Assembly: GCA_937957915.1 (NCBI GenBank)
Contig: CALGNZ010000046.1
Location: 49,934-113,933, forward strand
DNA: 64,000 nt
Source: an uncultured Granulosicoccaceae bacterium
GTDB taxonomy: Bacteria; Pseudomonadota; Gammaproteobacteria; Granulosicoccales; Granulosicoccaceae
Reading direction: 5' to 3'
Position 1 is the first letter of the stretch. Each line of letters opens with the position of its first letter. Of this stretch, positions 55,640-64,000 are shown in pieces. Both the position numbers and the translations under genes were made by a program. The notes below the pieces were generated by a model that saw only the letters and a program-made list of their open reading frames with translations, had not been told where the DNA came from and made no database searches.

Positions 55640-58405
55640 CTAGTTAGCATCGCCATCCTCTGGGTCTCCAGCATCTGAATCGGCACCTTCATCAGAGGCA
55701 CTCTCACTATCATTTTTATCTTTATTTGCAGTATTTTCTGCACTGTCGGCACTATCTGCCTGAGCGTCGGCGTCAGTACTCGCATCGTCACTTGGGTCCG
55801 ACCCATCGTTATCTGGCGTGTCGTCACCTGGCGTGTCGTCACCTGGCACATCGTCACCTGGCACAGCATCGTCGCCTTTATCAGTGGTTGCAACACGCTC
55901 CACCTGGACGAGATTTTCGCCTTCCGACACTCGAATAAGACGCACGCCCTGAGTATTACGACCCAGTGTGCTGATGCCTTCAACGGCGGTTCGAATCAAG
56001 GTGCCAGAGTTGGTAATTAGCATCACCTCGTCGTCACTGTTGACCTGCACTGCCCCGACCACAGGACCGTTGCGCTCTGTGGTCTTGATGTCAATAACAC
56101 CTTTACCACCGCGCCCCTTGGCAGGGTAATCTTCGGCTGAACTTCGCTTGCCATAACCGTTGGCAGTAGCGGTCAGAATATCACCTTCTTCTACCACAAT
56201 CAGCGCGATCAAAGCGTCTTCTGCTGACATGCGGATACCGCGTACACCCGCTGCAGTACGACCCATTTTCCGAACCGCACTCTCTTCAAAGCGCATAGCA
56301 CGGCCATTACTGGATATCAGCATGATATCGCGATTGCCATCGGTCAGAGCCACGTTGATCAACTCGTCGTCGACGCGCAAATCAATTGCAATGATGCCGT
56401 TCGCCCGCGGTCGCGAGAAGTCAGCCAGCGAGGTCTTTTTAACCACGCCATTTCTGGTGGCGAAGAACACAAACTGGTCATCCGAATATTCACGGATCGT
56501 CAGCACCGCACTCACCCGCTCGTTCTCTTCGAGAGGCAGCAGATTAATAATCGGACGTCCGCGTGCGCCACGACTTGCCAGCGGCAACTCGTAAACACGC
56601 TTCCAGTACACTTTACCGACACTGGTAAAAAACAATACCGTGTCGTGCATGCTGGCGATAAAAAGTTTGTCGATGAAGTCTTCATCTTTCATCGATGTGG
56701 CGGATTTTCCTTTACCCCCGCGGCGCTGTGCGGCGTAGTCAGACAGGGGCTGCGCTTTTGCATAACCCGCGTGCGACAAGGTAACCACTACATCTTCGTC
56801 GGAAATCAGATCTTCAACGGTCATCTCCGAGTAGTCGACCATAATATTGGTGCGACGCTCGTCATCGTACTGATCTCTTACCGCTTCGAGTTCCTCTCGG
56901 ATTACCTCGCGAAGCCGATCCGGGCTTTGCAGTATTTCCAGAAAGCCCTCAATGCGGACAAGTATCTCGCGATACTCATCAATTATTTTTTCCTGTTCGA
57001 GGCCGGTGAGACGATGCAATCGCAGATCGAGTATCGCCTGTGCCTGTGCGGCAGACAGATGATAGCCATCCTCATGCAGACCGTATTCCTCGCCCAGATC
57101 TTCCGGCTTTGACGCAGCAGCGCCAGCGCGCTCGAGCATGTCGACTACGCTGCCTGGCTGCCATACACCGGCAATCAGCTGCTCTTTGGCGGCCGGTGGA
57201 TTTGGTGCGGCTTTGATCAGCGCGATAATAGGATCGATATTCGCAAGTGCGACCGCCAGCCCTTCAAGGATGTGCGCTCGCTCTCGAGCCTTGCGTAAAT
57301 CAAACAACGTGCGGCGTGTAACAACCTCACGCCGATGACGGATGAACGCGTTAAGGATTTCCTGCAGCGTTAACAAACGCGGCTGTCCATCGATCAGTGC
57401 GACCATGTTGATGCCGAACACCGTCTGCAGCTGAGTTTGCTTGTACAGATTGTTGAGCATTACATCACCAGGCTCACCTCGACGCAGCTCGATGACCATG
57501 CGCATGCCATCTTTGTCAGACTCATCGCGCAGTTCGGTGATGCCCTCGACTTTCTTTTCTTTCACCAGCTCGGCGATCTTTTCGAGCAGCCGCGCTTTGT
57601 TCACCTGATACGGCAGCTCACTGACAATAATGGTGTCTTTGCCAGTCTTCTCGTTGTGCTCGACATTTGCCAATGCCCGCACGTGTATACGACCCCGACC
57701 GGTGGCATAGGCCTCGCGGATACCGCGCGCGCCGTTGATAATTCCGTGTGTCGGGAAATCAGGCCCTGGTATGTGCTCCATGAGCTCGGCCAGTTCGATA
57801 TCCGGGTTATCGAGCATGGCCAGGGTACCGCTGATGATCTCGCCGATGTTGTGCGGCGGAATATTCGTCGCCATACCAACGGCAATACCCGAGGAGCCGT
57901 TGATTAATAAGTTAGGGATACGCGTCGGAAATACTGCGGGCTCGGTTTCGGAGCCATCGTAGTTTTCGGTGAAATCGACGGTTTCTTTGTCGAGATCTGC
58001 CAGCAGTTCGTGGGCGATACGCGCCATGCGAACTTCTGTATAACGCATGGCCGCCGGAGAATCTCCGTCTATCGAGCCAAAGTTGCCCTGACCGTCAACC
58101 AGCATATAACGCATTGAAAATGGCTGCGCCATACGGACGATAGTGTCGTACACCGCTGTGTCGCCATGCGGGTGGTACTTACCGATCACATCACCGACCA
58201 CACGCGCCGACTTCTTATACGCCTTGTTCCAGTCGTTGCCGAGTTCACTCATCGCGTACAACACGCGGCGGTGCACGGGCTTTAATCCATCGCGAACATC
58301 AGGCAAGGCTCGCCCTACGATTACACTCATCGCGTAATCGAGATAGGACTGGCGCATCTCGTCCTCGAGATTTACCGGTATAATTTCCTTAGCAAAATCG
58401 GACAT
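55640..58405 (-). CDS. gyrA: DNA gyrase subunit A with long acidic repeat tail
   Basis: A 921-residue GyrA, the DNA-cutting subunit of gyrase. The opening is [21 protein letters not shown], then [18 protein letters not shown] with the catalytic Tyr further on in [10 protein letters not shown]. The C-terminal wheel with the GyrA box region ([17 protein letters not shown]) supports wrapping of DNA. The last 75 or so residues after [10 protein letters not shown] are strongly acidic, with a PGDD(V/T) repeat and Asp/Ser/Ala-rich sequence; E. coli has a shorter acidic tail. The position equivalent to E. coli Ser83 is Thr, which is natural in pseudomonads. It is divergent from mtaD. Confidence 0.97.
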   Translation of the reverse strand: MSDFAKEIIPVNLEDEMRQSYLDYAMSVIVGRALPDVRDGLKPVHRRVLYAMSELGNDWNKAYKKSARVVGDVIGKYHPHGDTAVYDTIVRMAQPFSMRYMLVDGQGNFGSIDGDSPAAMRYTEVRMARIAHELLADLDKETVDFTENYDGSETEPAVFPTRIPNLLINGSSGIAVGMATNIPPHNIGEIISGTLAMLDNPDIELAELMEHIPGPDFPTHGIINGARGIREAYATGRGRIHVRALANVEHNEKTGKDTIIVSELPYQVNKARLLEKIAELVKEKKVEGITELRDESDKDGMRMVIELRRGEPGDVMLNNLYKQTQLQTVFGINMVALIDGQPRLLTLQEILNAFIRHRREVVTRRTLFDLRKARERAHILEGLAVALANIDPIIALIKAAPNPPAAKEQLIAGVWQPGSVVDMLERAGAAASKPEDLGEEYGLHEDGYHLSAAQAQAILDLRLHRLTGLEQEKIIDEYREILVRIEGFLEILQSPDRLREVIREELEAVRDQYDDERRTNIMVDYSEMTVEDLISDEDVVVTLSHAGYAKAQPLSDYAAQRRGGKGKSATSMKDEDFIDKLFIASMHDTVLFFTSVGKVYWKRVYELPLASRGARGRPIINLLPLEENERVSAVLTIREYSDDQFVFFATRNGVVKKTSLADFSRPRANGIIAIDLRVDDELINVALTDGNRDIMLISSNGRAMRFEESAVRKMGRTAAGVRGIRMSAEDALIALIVVEEGDILTATANGYGKRSSAEDYPAKGRGGKGVIDIKTTERNGPVVGAVQVNSDDEVMLITNSGTLIRTAVEGISTLGRNTQGVRLIRVSEGENLVQVERVATTDKGDDAVPGDDVPGDDTPGDDTPDNDGSDPSDDASTDADAQADSADSAENTANKDKNDSESASDEGADSDAGDPEDGDAN
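55814..55870. repeat. 15-bp tandem repeat within the gyrA acidic tail
   Basis: On the + strand TGGCGTGTCGTCACC (55814-55828) is repeated exactly at 55829-55843, then varied as TGGCACATCGTCACC (55844-55858) and a fourth degraded copy. On the coding strand this is the PGDD pentapeptide repeat, so the array extends the protein in frame. Confidence 0.75.
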
Positions 58406-58940
58406 TTCTACTCTAGATTGACTCTATTTGCACAGTTGACTGCGGGGGTTTCGCGCAAGCCCACAATAGTACCACAGAGGGAACATTCAGGCAGAGAATT
58501 TGGTACCCCGCGGCTACCGCCGTTACGACGCTTACAGGTCACCTGATGACGGCCTGTGCCGTCTGACAGACAAACCAACAGAGCCGGTTTTTCAATCTTG
58601 CCAAAGTCACCCGCTAACTCGCCTGAAAACTACCCTAAAAAACGGCATTGCCGGCGCCTGACTATTGCCCGCCAAATACACAGAAAAATGCTCCGCAAGA
58701 GCACCGACCTTGCAGTAGCGAGTTCGTCACCGATTCGGATTTGTGTCCACGCTTGCCGTCTGCAGACTCCGCCGCTATGGTGGACTCATGCGCTGGTGCA
58801 GCGCCCTGGCTATCGAGCCGGGGAAGTAACAACCCGCGCGTAAAATTGTGAACTTTTGTTATCGACACCGCTATCGGCTGGCAGAAAGTGACGCGACCCC
58901 ATTCAAGCGCCCACTCAAGCGCCCCGCAAGAGTACAACTG
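58406..58940. promoter_or_regulatory. divergent gyrA / mtaD intergenic region
   Basis: 535 bases between two divergent genes, containing promoters for both. On the minus strand GGTACTAT, about 65 bases before the gyrA start, resembles a -10 element but no good -35 is found. No other gene is supported; several short overlapping frames on both strands lack features. Confidence 0.35.
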
Positions 58941-60260
58941 ATGAAAAATCCCTTCGCCTTGATCCCCGAGTGGGTTATCTGCGTCGATAGCGACAACCGG
59001 GTGCTGGAAAACCATGCAGTCATAGTCGACGGCGCCACCATCAGCGCTATTGTCCCGTGGCCCGAAGCACACGATCACTACCCGCAAATCGATCTTGTCG
59101 AATTACCCGGCCAGGCACTCATTCCCGGACTGGTCAACGCCCATACGCACCTCGCCATGAATCTGTTGCGTGGCTTTGCCGATGACATCCCGCTCATGCC
59201 ATGGCTGTCTGAACATATATGGCCTGCGGAAGGCCGGCACGTCGACCCTCAGTTTGTTGAGGATGGTACTCGCCTGGCGATAGCTGAGAGTCTGCGTGGC
59301 GGAGTCACCTGCTTTAACGATATGTATTTCTTTCCCGATACTGTCGCGAGGGTGGCCGGCGAAATCGGTATTCGCGCAAGCGTCGGCCTGATAACACTGG
59401 ACTTCCCAAGCGCATGGGCGGGCAACGCAGACGAATATTTGCGCAAGGGGCTCGAACTGTTTGAAGACACCCGCGACAATGCCTTAATCACCTGCATGCT
59501 CGCTCCACATGCCCCGTACACAGTGTCGGCGGAAACCCTGGGCAAGATCCGAAAGCTCAGTGATCAGCTCGGCATGGGCGTGCATATCCACCTGCACGAA
59601 ACCGCCGGAGAAGTTGAGCAGTACCTGCAGACTCACGGCATAAGACCGATTGCCAAAATGGCAGAGCTTGACCTGCTCAACACGAGACTTGCAGCGGTGC
59701 ATATGACGCAACTGACTGACGACGAAATAGCCACCTTTGCCAATTGTGGTGCAAGTGTCCTGCATTGCCCGGAATCGAATTTAAAACTTGCCAGTGGCAC
59801 CGCACCGGTCGCCGCAATGATCGACGCCGGCGTTAACGTTGGCATCGGCACTGACGGGGCAGCCTCCAACAACGATCTTGATATGTTCGGCGAGATGCGC
59901 AGCGCTGCACTGAGTGGTAAAGACAAGGCTGGCGACGCCGCCGCCCTGCCCGCCGAACAGATTTTACGCATGGCGAGTATAAACGGGGCCAAAGCGATCG
60001 GGCTTGACGCCATAACCGGCTCTATAGAGGAGGGAAAGCAAGCCGATCTTGCCGTGGTAAATTTCAACCGGCTGGAACTCCAGCCCGTTTATAATCCGGT
60101 CTCGCACATCGTCTATTCGGCCAATCGCTACGACATATCGAATGTGTGGGTGGCCGGCAAACAAATGCTGCACAACGGTGAACACCTTTGTTTTGATGAA
60201 TCAGCCCTCATCGATAACGCCCGCAGCTGGGGTGTTCGAATCAGGTCAGGAACCGTTTAA
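58941..60260 (+). CDS. mtaD: 5-methylthioadenosine/S-adenosylhomocysteine deaminase
   Basis: A 439-residue amidohydrolase of the TRZ/ATZ type, deaminating methylthioadenosine and related nucleosides. I start at ATG 58941, nine bases after AAGAG; the frame reaches back 31 codons to 58848. Metal and catalytic motifs: LVNAHTHLAMNLLRGFADD, GVHIHLHETAGEVEQY, AVHMTQL, HCPESNLKLASG and GTDGAASNNDLDMF. It removes the MTA produced by polyamine and homoserine-lactone synthesis. ubiG and a phosphatase gene follow on the same strand, an order shared with pseudomonads. Confidence 0.93.
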   Translation: MKNPFALIPEWVICVDSDNRVLENHAVIVDGATISAIVPWPEAHDHYPQIDLVELPGQALIPGLVNAHTHLAMNLLRGFADDIPLMPWLSEHIWPAEGRHVDPQFVEDGTRLAIAESLRGGVTCFNDMYFFPDTVARVAGEIGIRASVGLITLDFPSAWAGNADEYLRKGLELFEDTRDNALITCMLAPHAPYTVSAETLGKIRKLSDQLGMGVHIHLHETAGEVEQYLQTHGIRPIAKMAELDLLNTRLAAVHMTQLTDDEIATFANCGASVLHCPESNLKLASGTAPVAAMIDAGVNVGIGTDGAASNNDLDMFGEMRSAALSGKDKAGDAAALPAEQILRMASINGAKAIGLDAITGSIEEGKQADLAVVNFNRLELQPVYNPVSHIVYSANRYDISNVWVAGKQMLHNGEHLCFDESALIDNARSWGVRIRSGTV

Positions 60261-60320
60261 ATCAATCGCGGGGTAATTCAGGCGCAGGGGAGTCTAAAGG
60301 CACGAGCGCTACTCGCTTCA

Positions 60321-61178
60321 ATGCCCGCTTCACCTCCTGAACAGTTTCACGCTACCAATCGCGCTGGCACTATTGACGCACGAATACAAACACAGCAGCA
60401 CAGAGATACAATCAGTGACACAAACCAAATCAGCAGCGGACACAACAGCCTTGTGAACAACGATATCGCACACAACGTTTCAAACAATATCGATCAGAGC
60501 GAAGTCGATAAGTTCAGCGACCTGGCCAGTCGCTGGTGGGACGCCGAAAGTGAATTTAAACCACTCCACGATATCAACCCGCTGCGGCTCGGCTACATTC
60601 AGCAACATGCGCCACTTGCGGGCAAGCGCGTCGTGGATGTCGGCTGCGGCGGCGGCATACTGTCGGAATCAATGGCCCGTGTCGGTGCCGACGTAACCGG
60701 CATAGACCTCTCACAGGCAGCTCTCGATATCGCTCGACTGCATGCGGCAGAGGCAGCAGTAGCCGTCGATTATCAATGCGCATCTACAGAAGATTTCGCC
60801 GCAGCCAATGCCGGCCAGTTCGACGTTGTAACCTGCATGGAAATGCTCGAACACGTGCCCGAACCCGCGGCCATCGTCGAAGCCTGTGGCAAACTACTAA
60901 AGCCCGGCGGGTCTGCATTTTTCTCAACCCTCAACCGCAATGGCAAATCATGGTTGTTTGCCATTGTCGGCGCAGAATACCTGCTGCAACTGCTGCCAAA
61001 AGGCACACATCAATGGCAACGTTTTATCAAACCATCAGAGCTTGCCAACTGGTGTCGGCAGGCAGACCTCGCCATCGACAATCTCACCGGCATGAATTAC
61101 AACCCGCTGACAAAAGTGTATCGAACCGACAATGACCTGTCGGTAAACTATTTATTGCATTCAACCAGAAGTGAATAG
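60321..61178 (+). CDS. ubiG: ubiquinone biosynthesis O-methyltransferase
   Basis: A class I SAM methyltransferase acting at two steps of ubiquinone synthesis. Visible are EVDKFSDLASRWWDAESEFKPL, VVDVGCGGGILSESMARVG (SAM loop), VTCMEMLEHVPEP and KPGGSAFFSTLNR. From ATG 60321 the product has 285 residues, with 44 polar residues before the family region; a GTG at 60453 would give 241 residues, the usual family size, and is a good alternative. Neither has a clear ribosome site. It follows mtaD by 60 bases and precedes the phosphatase gene. Confidence 0.93.
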   Translation: MPASPPEQFHATNRAGTIDARIQTQQHRDTISDTNQISSGHNSLVNNDIAHNVSNNIDQSEVDKFSDLASRWWDAESEFKPLHDINPLRLGYIQQHAPLAGKRVVDVGCGGGILSESMARVGADVTGIDLSQAALDIARLHAAEAAVAVDYQCASTEDFAAANAGQFDVVTCMEMLEHVPEPAAIVEACGKLLKPGGSAFFSTLNRNGKSWLFAIVGAEYLLQLLPKGTHQWQRFIKPSELANWCRQADLAIDNLTGMNYNPLTKVYRTDNDLSVNYLLHSTRSE

Positions 61179-61290
61179 CACGGCTGTGAGCCATCCATGG
61201 CGCGCCGCCCCCTTTCCTCGGTTAATCTCATTGCTGATTAAACGCGGGTAGAGCACAAGCAAACACCATGCGTTATTTATTCGAAAAGAT

Positions 61291-61986
61291 ATGAATACAA
61301 TCAGTGCAACAACGCCAAACACCTCTGCCGTATTTTTTGATCTCGATGGCACTCTGATCGATACCGCACCCGACATGGGTGCCGCACTGAATCGTGTACT
61401 CGAAAGGCACGGCCGCGCACCGGTGCCTGCCACAAGCTATCGCGAGCAGGTGTCGCATGGCAGTATCGCGCTGCTGAAACTTGGTTTCCCCGATCTCGAC
61501 CCGACCACGCAAATGGCTGATCTTCGCGAGGAGTTTCTCGCCAGTTACGAGGCAAATATCGCAGATTTCAGCGCATTGTTCGAAGGCGTTGAAACACTAT
61601 TGCAGCAGATTGAGGCCGCCAGTGTTCCGTGGGGCATCGTCACCAACAAACCCGAAGGGCTTACCTTAAAACTCCTCGACGCCATGAACATCACAAACCG
61701 TTGCTGCAGCATCGTAGCCTCGGATACGACAACTCACGCCAAACCGCATCCTGCGCCAATGCGCCTGGCCTGCAAACGGGCCGGAGTAGATACCGCCACG
61801 TGCGCATATGTCGGCGATGCAAAACGTGACATTGAAGCCGGTCATTCCGTGGCGATGAAAACCTTTGTCGCAAGCTGGGGTTACCTCAGTGCAAGCGATG
61901 ATCACCCCGATACCTGGCAGGCAGATGCCATATTGCAAACACCCACAGACCTGCTCTCACACCTTGTTTTCGCATCTCGCGAATAA
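61291..61986 (+). CDS. HAD phosphatase, MupP/Gph type
   Basis: A 231-residue haloacid-dehalogenase phosphatase. The nucleophile Asp is in VFFDLDGTLIDTAPDMG; then the second motif IVTNKPEG, a lysine in THAKPHPAPM and the Asp pair in YVGDAKRDIEAG. This is the phosphoglycolate phosphatase family, but in pseudomonads the copy directly downstream of ubiG is MupP, which dephosphorylates N-acetylmuramate 6-phosphate in peptidoglycan recycling. The same position here makes MupP the better guess. Start ATG 61291. Confidence 0.88.
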   Translation: MNTISATTPNTSAVFFDLDGTLIDTAPDMGAALNRVLERHGRAPVPATSYREQVSHGSIALLKLGFPDLDPTTQMADLREEFLASYEANIADFSALFEGVETLLQQIEAASVPWGIVTNKPEGLTLKLLDAMNITNRCCSIVASDTTTHAKPHPAPMRLACKRAGVDTATCAYVGDAKRDIEAGHSVAMKTFVASWGYLSASDDHPDTWQADAILQTPTDLLSHLVFASRE

Positions 61987-62286
61987 CGACGGTTAATCCA
62001 TTCACCAGTGGATAGACAACCGTAATGGCCACAAACACTGTCCGAAACCAGTGTTCGCCGAGTGGCCGCATTTTTGAGCCGAATCGCTCTGTTCAACAGG
62101 TTAGACCACATGCTCAAAACACCCTGCAAAACGTCAGTCAATTGACCATCAGCCAGGGTTAACACTTACTACCAAAAAGTAACCCTGCACCGACTACTGA
62201 CCAATCAAAACAAAAATAGAGGGCTCCACCTGCAGTTTAACTGTGACGACCTATACTACGACTGTTAAGTGAATCGGAACTCGCAA
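61987..62286. other. 300-base gap after the phosphatase gene
   Basis: The first 45 bases hold an imperfect stem (ACGGTTAATCCA with TGGATAGACAACCGT, about 61989-62023) that may end the ubiG transcript. No gene is seen; the second half should contain a promoter for the next gene. Confidence 0.35.
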
Positions 62287-63054
62287 ATGTCAGCACTGAA
62301 ATTTTCAGAATGGCCTGGAGCATGGGAACGCCACATCATCAGAAAGGCGCGGCATAGCCACTTTTTTGGCGACAACAAAACGTCACTGGCAGAGCAACTT
62401 GCACAAGCCCAGCAAAGAGATCAACTGGAACTCGCCCAGTTTAATCAACACATCGGCGAACTCGCACTGCAGTGCACCAGCCTGGGCGAAGAAAGCAGCC
62501 CGACACTGATTACCGGCATCAAGAAAAAAATCGACCACTGCTATGACACCGCCTGTGGACTGGGCGCGGAACTCGACGATCAAAAAGAAGCACTGGCCGT
62601 ACTGAATGACCTGATAACCACTGCAATGCGACGCGCCCTGCGCGACACCGACGAATCCGATCGGCTGCATCTGATCAAACAGGAATCTCAGCGCATGCAA
62701 CATCTGGCAAGACTGGAATATCCGATCGTTTGTGATTTACTGCGGGCCGTATCACCGATACCCGCTGTAGAAATACCGGCTGCCCTGTTATCCGAAACAG
62801 ACGAGGCGTACACTATCGCACTTGAAGTACTTGATCAGGATAAACGCCGGTACCTTGCAGAAGGCATTGAATCCATTGCCGAGCGGATCACTGACCATTC
62901 GATATTGTTTCGCATAGACCGCAAACTTGTAATTCTAAAGAAAGTAAATGCTCGCATCGCTCGCAGCATCAACAGCCAGTCGAGCCCAAAACCAAGCGCC
63001 AAAATTGACGACAAAGCCGCCAGCACAAAACACACGGAACCCGCAGCCAACTGA
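62287..63054 (+). CDS. hypothetical protein, helical and charged
   Basis: A 255-residue protein from ATG 62287, six bases after CGGAAC (a GTG at 62269 is in frame). It is predicted mainly alpha-helical: LAEQLAQAQQRDQLELAQFNQHIGELAL, GIKKKIDHCYDTACGLG and LIKQESQRMQHLARL, with no signal peptide or membrane helix. The last 30 residues are a Ser/Lys/Pro/Ala tail. I recognise no family. The next gene starts inside it, 107 bases before its stop, in the +1 frame, so the two are probably co-translated and functionally linked. Confidence 0.7.
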   Translation: MSALKFSEWPGAWERHIIRKARHSHFFGDNKTSLAEQLAQAQQRDQLELAQFNQHIGELALQCTSLGEESSPTLITGIKKKIDHCYDTACGLGAELDDQKEALAVLNDLITTAMRRALRDTDESDRLHLIKQESQRMQHLARLEYPIVCDLLRAVSPIPAVEIPAALLSETDEAYTIALEVLDQDKRRYLAEGIESIAERITDHSILFRIDRKLVILKKVNARIARSINSQSSPKPSAKIDDKAASTKHTEPAAN

Positions 63055-63970
63055 CCGCCAGTCGCCGCCACCTGTACAGCCGCTCGAACAGCCGCTCGAA
63101 CAGCAATCAAGGCAGCGGCCTGAACCAACTTCTGACCAGGCGCGTGCACAGACGCTGGCACAGGAGTGGATAGACAGCGCCATCCCTGCCGGCAGCTCTC
63201 GCTACTACGCAATTCTGCATGCGGACACTGATGCTCGCGAATACCTGCAGCTGGTTACCACATTAATTAGTATCTGGAGCCAACTGGCATTCAACAGCCA
63301 GGAGCCGGAAGTAACGATGCGCAAGACAGACTGGTGGCGCGCTGAGCTGTCAGGAGAGCACCGTGCGCATCCAATAACGCAATTACTCGAGCCCTACCTG
63401 AATAAAGATCCGGGGCTTGCTAATCATCTGCTTGATATTTTATCAGGCTATGCTGACTTACTACAATTCGGCAGCCCGTCCACCGACGAGGCCAACAAAC
63501 TCTTCCACTGGTCAACGGGCGCCGTTGCCTGCCTGACCCTGACAGGGGTCGAGAACACAGTAAACAACCCCGTGGCCAGAGCCGGCGTTGCGCTTTCGCG
63601 GTTTCGCTGCCTGCGTCATTTGCCAGACCACATTAACGCCAGGTTACTGTGCTTGCCGCTGACGTCACTGGAGGCGAATGGCTTGTCCCCCAAACAGCTT
63701 CAACCTGGCGTTGAAGATCCTGCACTAGATACTTTTTTCAAACAGCAACTGCAATCGCTGGACAAAGAAATGGAGGCTACCGCTGCAGAGTTACTGCACG
63801 CGGGTACAGCGAGCAGACCTTTGTATATCTATCTGCGATCACAACAACATCTGCTTCGCAAAATAGCGACAAAAGGCGCTCGTCTATTGCAGCCAGTGGC
63901 ACGACCATCGCCGCTGCGCAATTACTTTGTCGCCTTCAAAGCCGCGCGCCAGCACTACCGACACAACTAA
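62948..63970 (+). CDS. degenerate squalene/phytoene-synthase-fold protein
   Basis: A 340-residue protein. After a 70-residue Pro/Gln-rich linker (the part overlapping the previous gene), the fold region reads GSSRYYAILHADTDAREYLQL, MRKTDWWRAELSGEHRAHPITQLLEPYL and GVALSRFRCLRHLP. The WWR-EL ... HPI pattern is that of NDUFAF6-like squalene/phytoene synthase homologues; the Asp-rich DDxxD motifs needed for prenyl diphosphate catalysis are not visible, so enzymatic activity is doubtful. No other start codon in the frame lies after the overlap. It ends 30 bases from the window edge. Confidence 0.72.
   Translation: MLASLAASTASRAQNQAPKLTTKPPAQNTRNPQPTDRQSPPPVQPLEQPLEQQSRQRPEPTSDQARAQTLAQEWIDSAIPAGSSRYYAILHADTDAREYLQLVTTLISIWSQLAFNSQEPEVTMRKTDWWRAELSGEHRAHPITQLLEPYLNKDPGLANHLLDILSGYADLLQFGSPSTDEANKLFHWSTGAVACLTLTGVENTVNNPVARAGVALSRFRCLRHLPDHINARLLCLPLTSLEANGLSPKQLQPGVEDPALDTFFKQQLQSLDKEMEATAAELLHAGTASRPLYIYLRSQQHLLRKIATKGARLLQPVARPSPLRNYFVAFKAARQHYRHN
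63076..63099. repeat. two-copy 12-mer in the linker of the last gene
   Basis: ACAGCCGCTCGA occurs at 63076-63087 and again at 63088-63099, in frame, just past the stop of the preceding gene. It encodes part of the PLEQPLEQ linker. Confidence 0.6.
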
Positions 63971-64000
63971 ACCCGAAACAGAGGTTGTAACTACCGGCAC

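Noticed and set aside
55640..58405. Quinolone-resistance change in gyrA (Thr at the Ser83 position)
   Set aside because: Thr is the natural residue in pseudomonads and many others, so it is not evidence of resistance.

Overview
This window is a stretch of chromosome from a gammaproteobacterium. The marker genes are dksA-gluQ, a FimV-type polar hub protein, lapB, ihfB, ubiG, a SPOR protein beside cvpA, and asd-fimV-truA-trpF-accD-folC-SPOR-cvpA-purF-metZ, a gene order familiar from Pseudomonas and its relatives. No genus can be named from the sequence alone. I saw no rRNA, tRNA, transposase, integrase, phage gene or CRISPR array.

Layout. 0-6 kb: the 5' end of guaB diverges from xseA, followed by dksA-gluQ and acs. 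6-10 kb: msrB with a small membrane protein, an Smr-domain gene, and the leftward set yciO-type/scpA/scpB. 10-27 kb: a periplasmic parvulin, then a leftward housekeeping block (asd, fimV, truA, trpF, accD, folC, SPOR, cvpA, purF, an L,D-transpeptidase, metZ) for amino-acid, fatty-acid, folate and purine synthesis plus cell-pole organisation. 27-40 kb is the accessory-looking part: a LysR regulator, a YdcF-like protein, a GMC flavo-oxidoreductase, an SDR, a VOC protein, a PepSY protein, an Old Yellow Enzyme, a uronate-dehydrogenase-like protein, the ABC-F protein YbiT, a lipoprotein and a CBS-CBS-GGDEF cyclase. 40-44 kb: an assimilatory sulfite-reduction operon (TrxR-type ferredoxin-NADP reductase, DUF2849, hemoprotein, DUF934) divergent from an Lrp/AsnC gene. 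44-58 kb: leftward ltaE, a phosphoribosyltransferase, pyrF, lapB, ihfB, rpsA, cmk, aroA, tyrA, serA, gyrA. 58-64 kb: rightward mtaD, ubiG and a MupP/Gph-type phosphatase, then two genes that run off the recognisable map, the second a degenerate squalene/phytoene-synthase homologue.

Most of the window is core metabolism and information processing. The features that stand out are: tyrA and aroA lying in one reading frame, separated only by a TAG that abuts the aroA ATG; a long histone-H1-like Lys/Ala tail on DksA; a series of unrelated 12-15 bp tandem arrays, several beginning at stop codons; a 191-bp inverted-repeat element at 32.3 kb; the sulfite-reduction operon with a candidate Lrp operator; and a 107-nt overlap between the last two genes. 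I found no obviously new multi-gene defence or mobile system.
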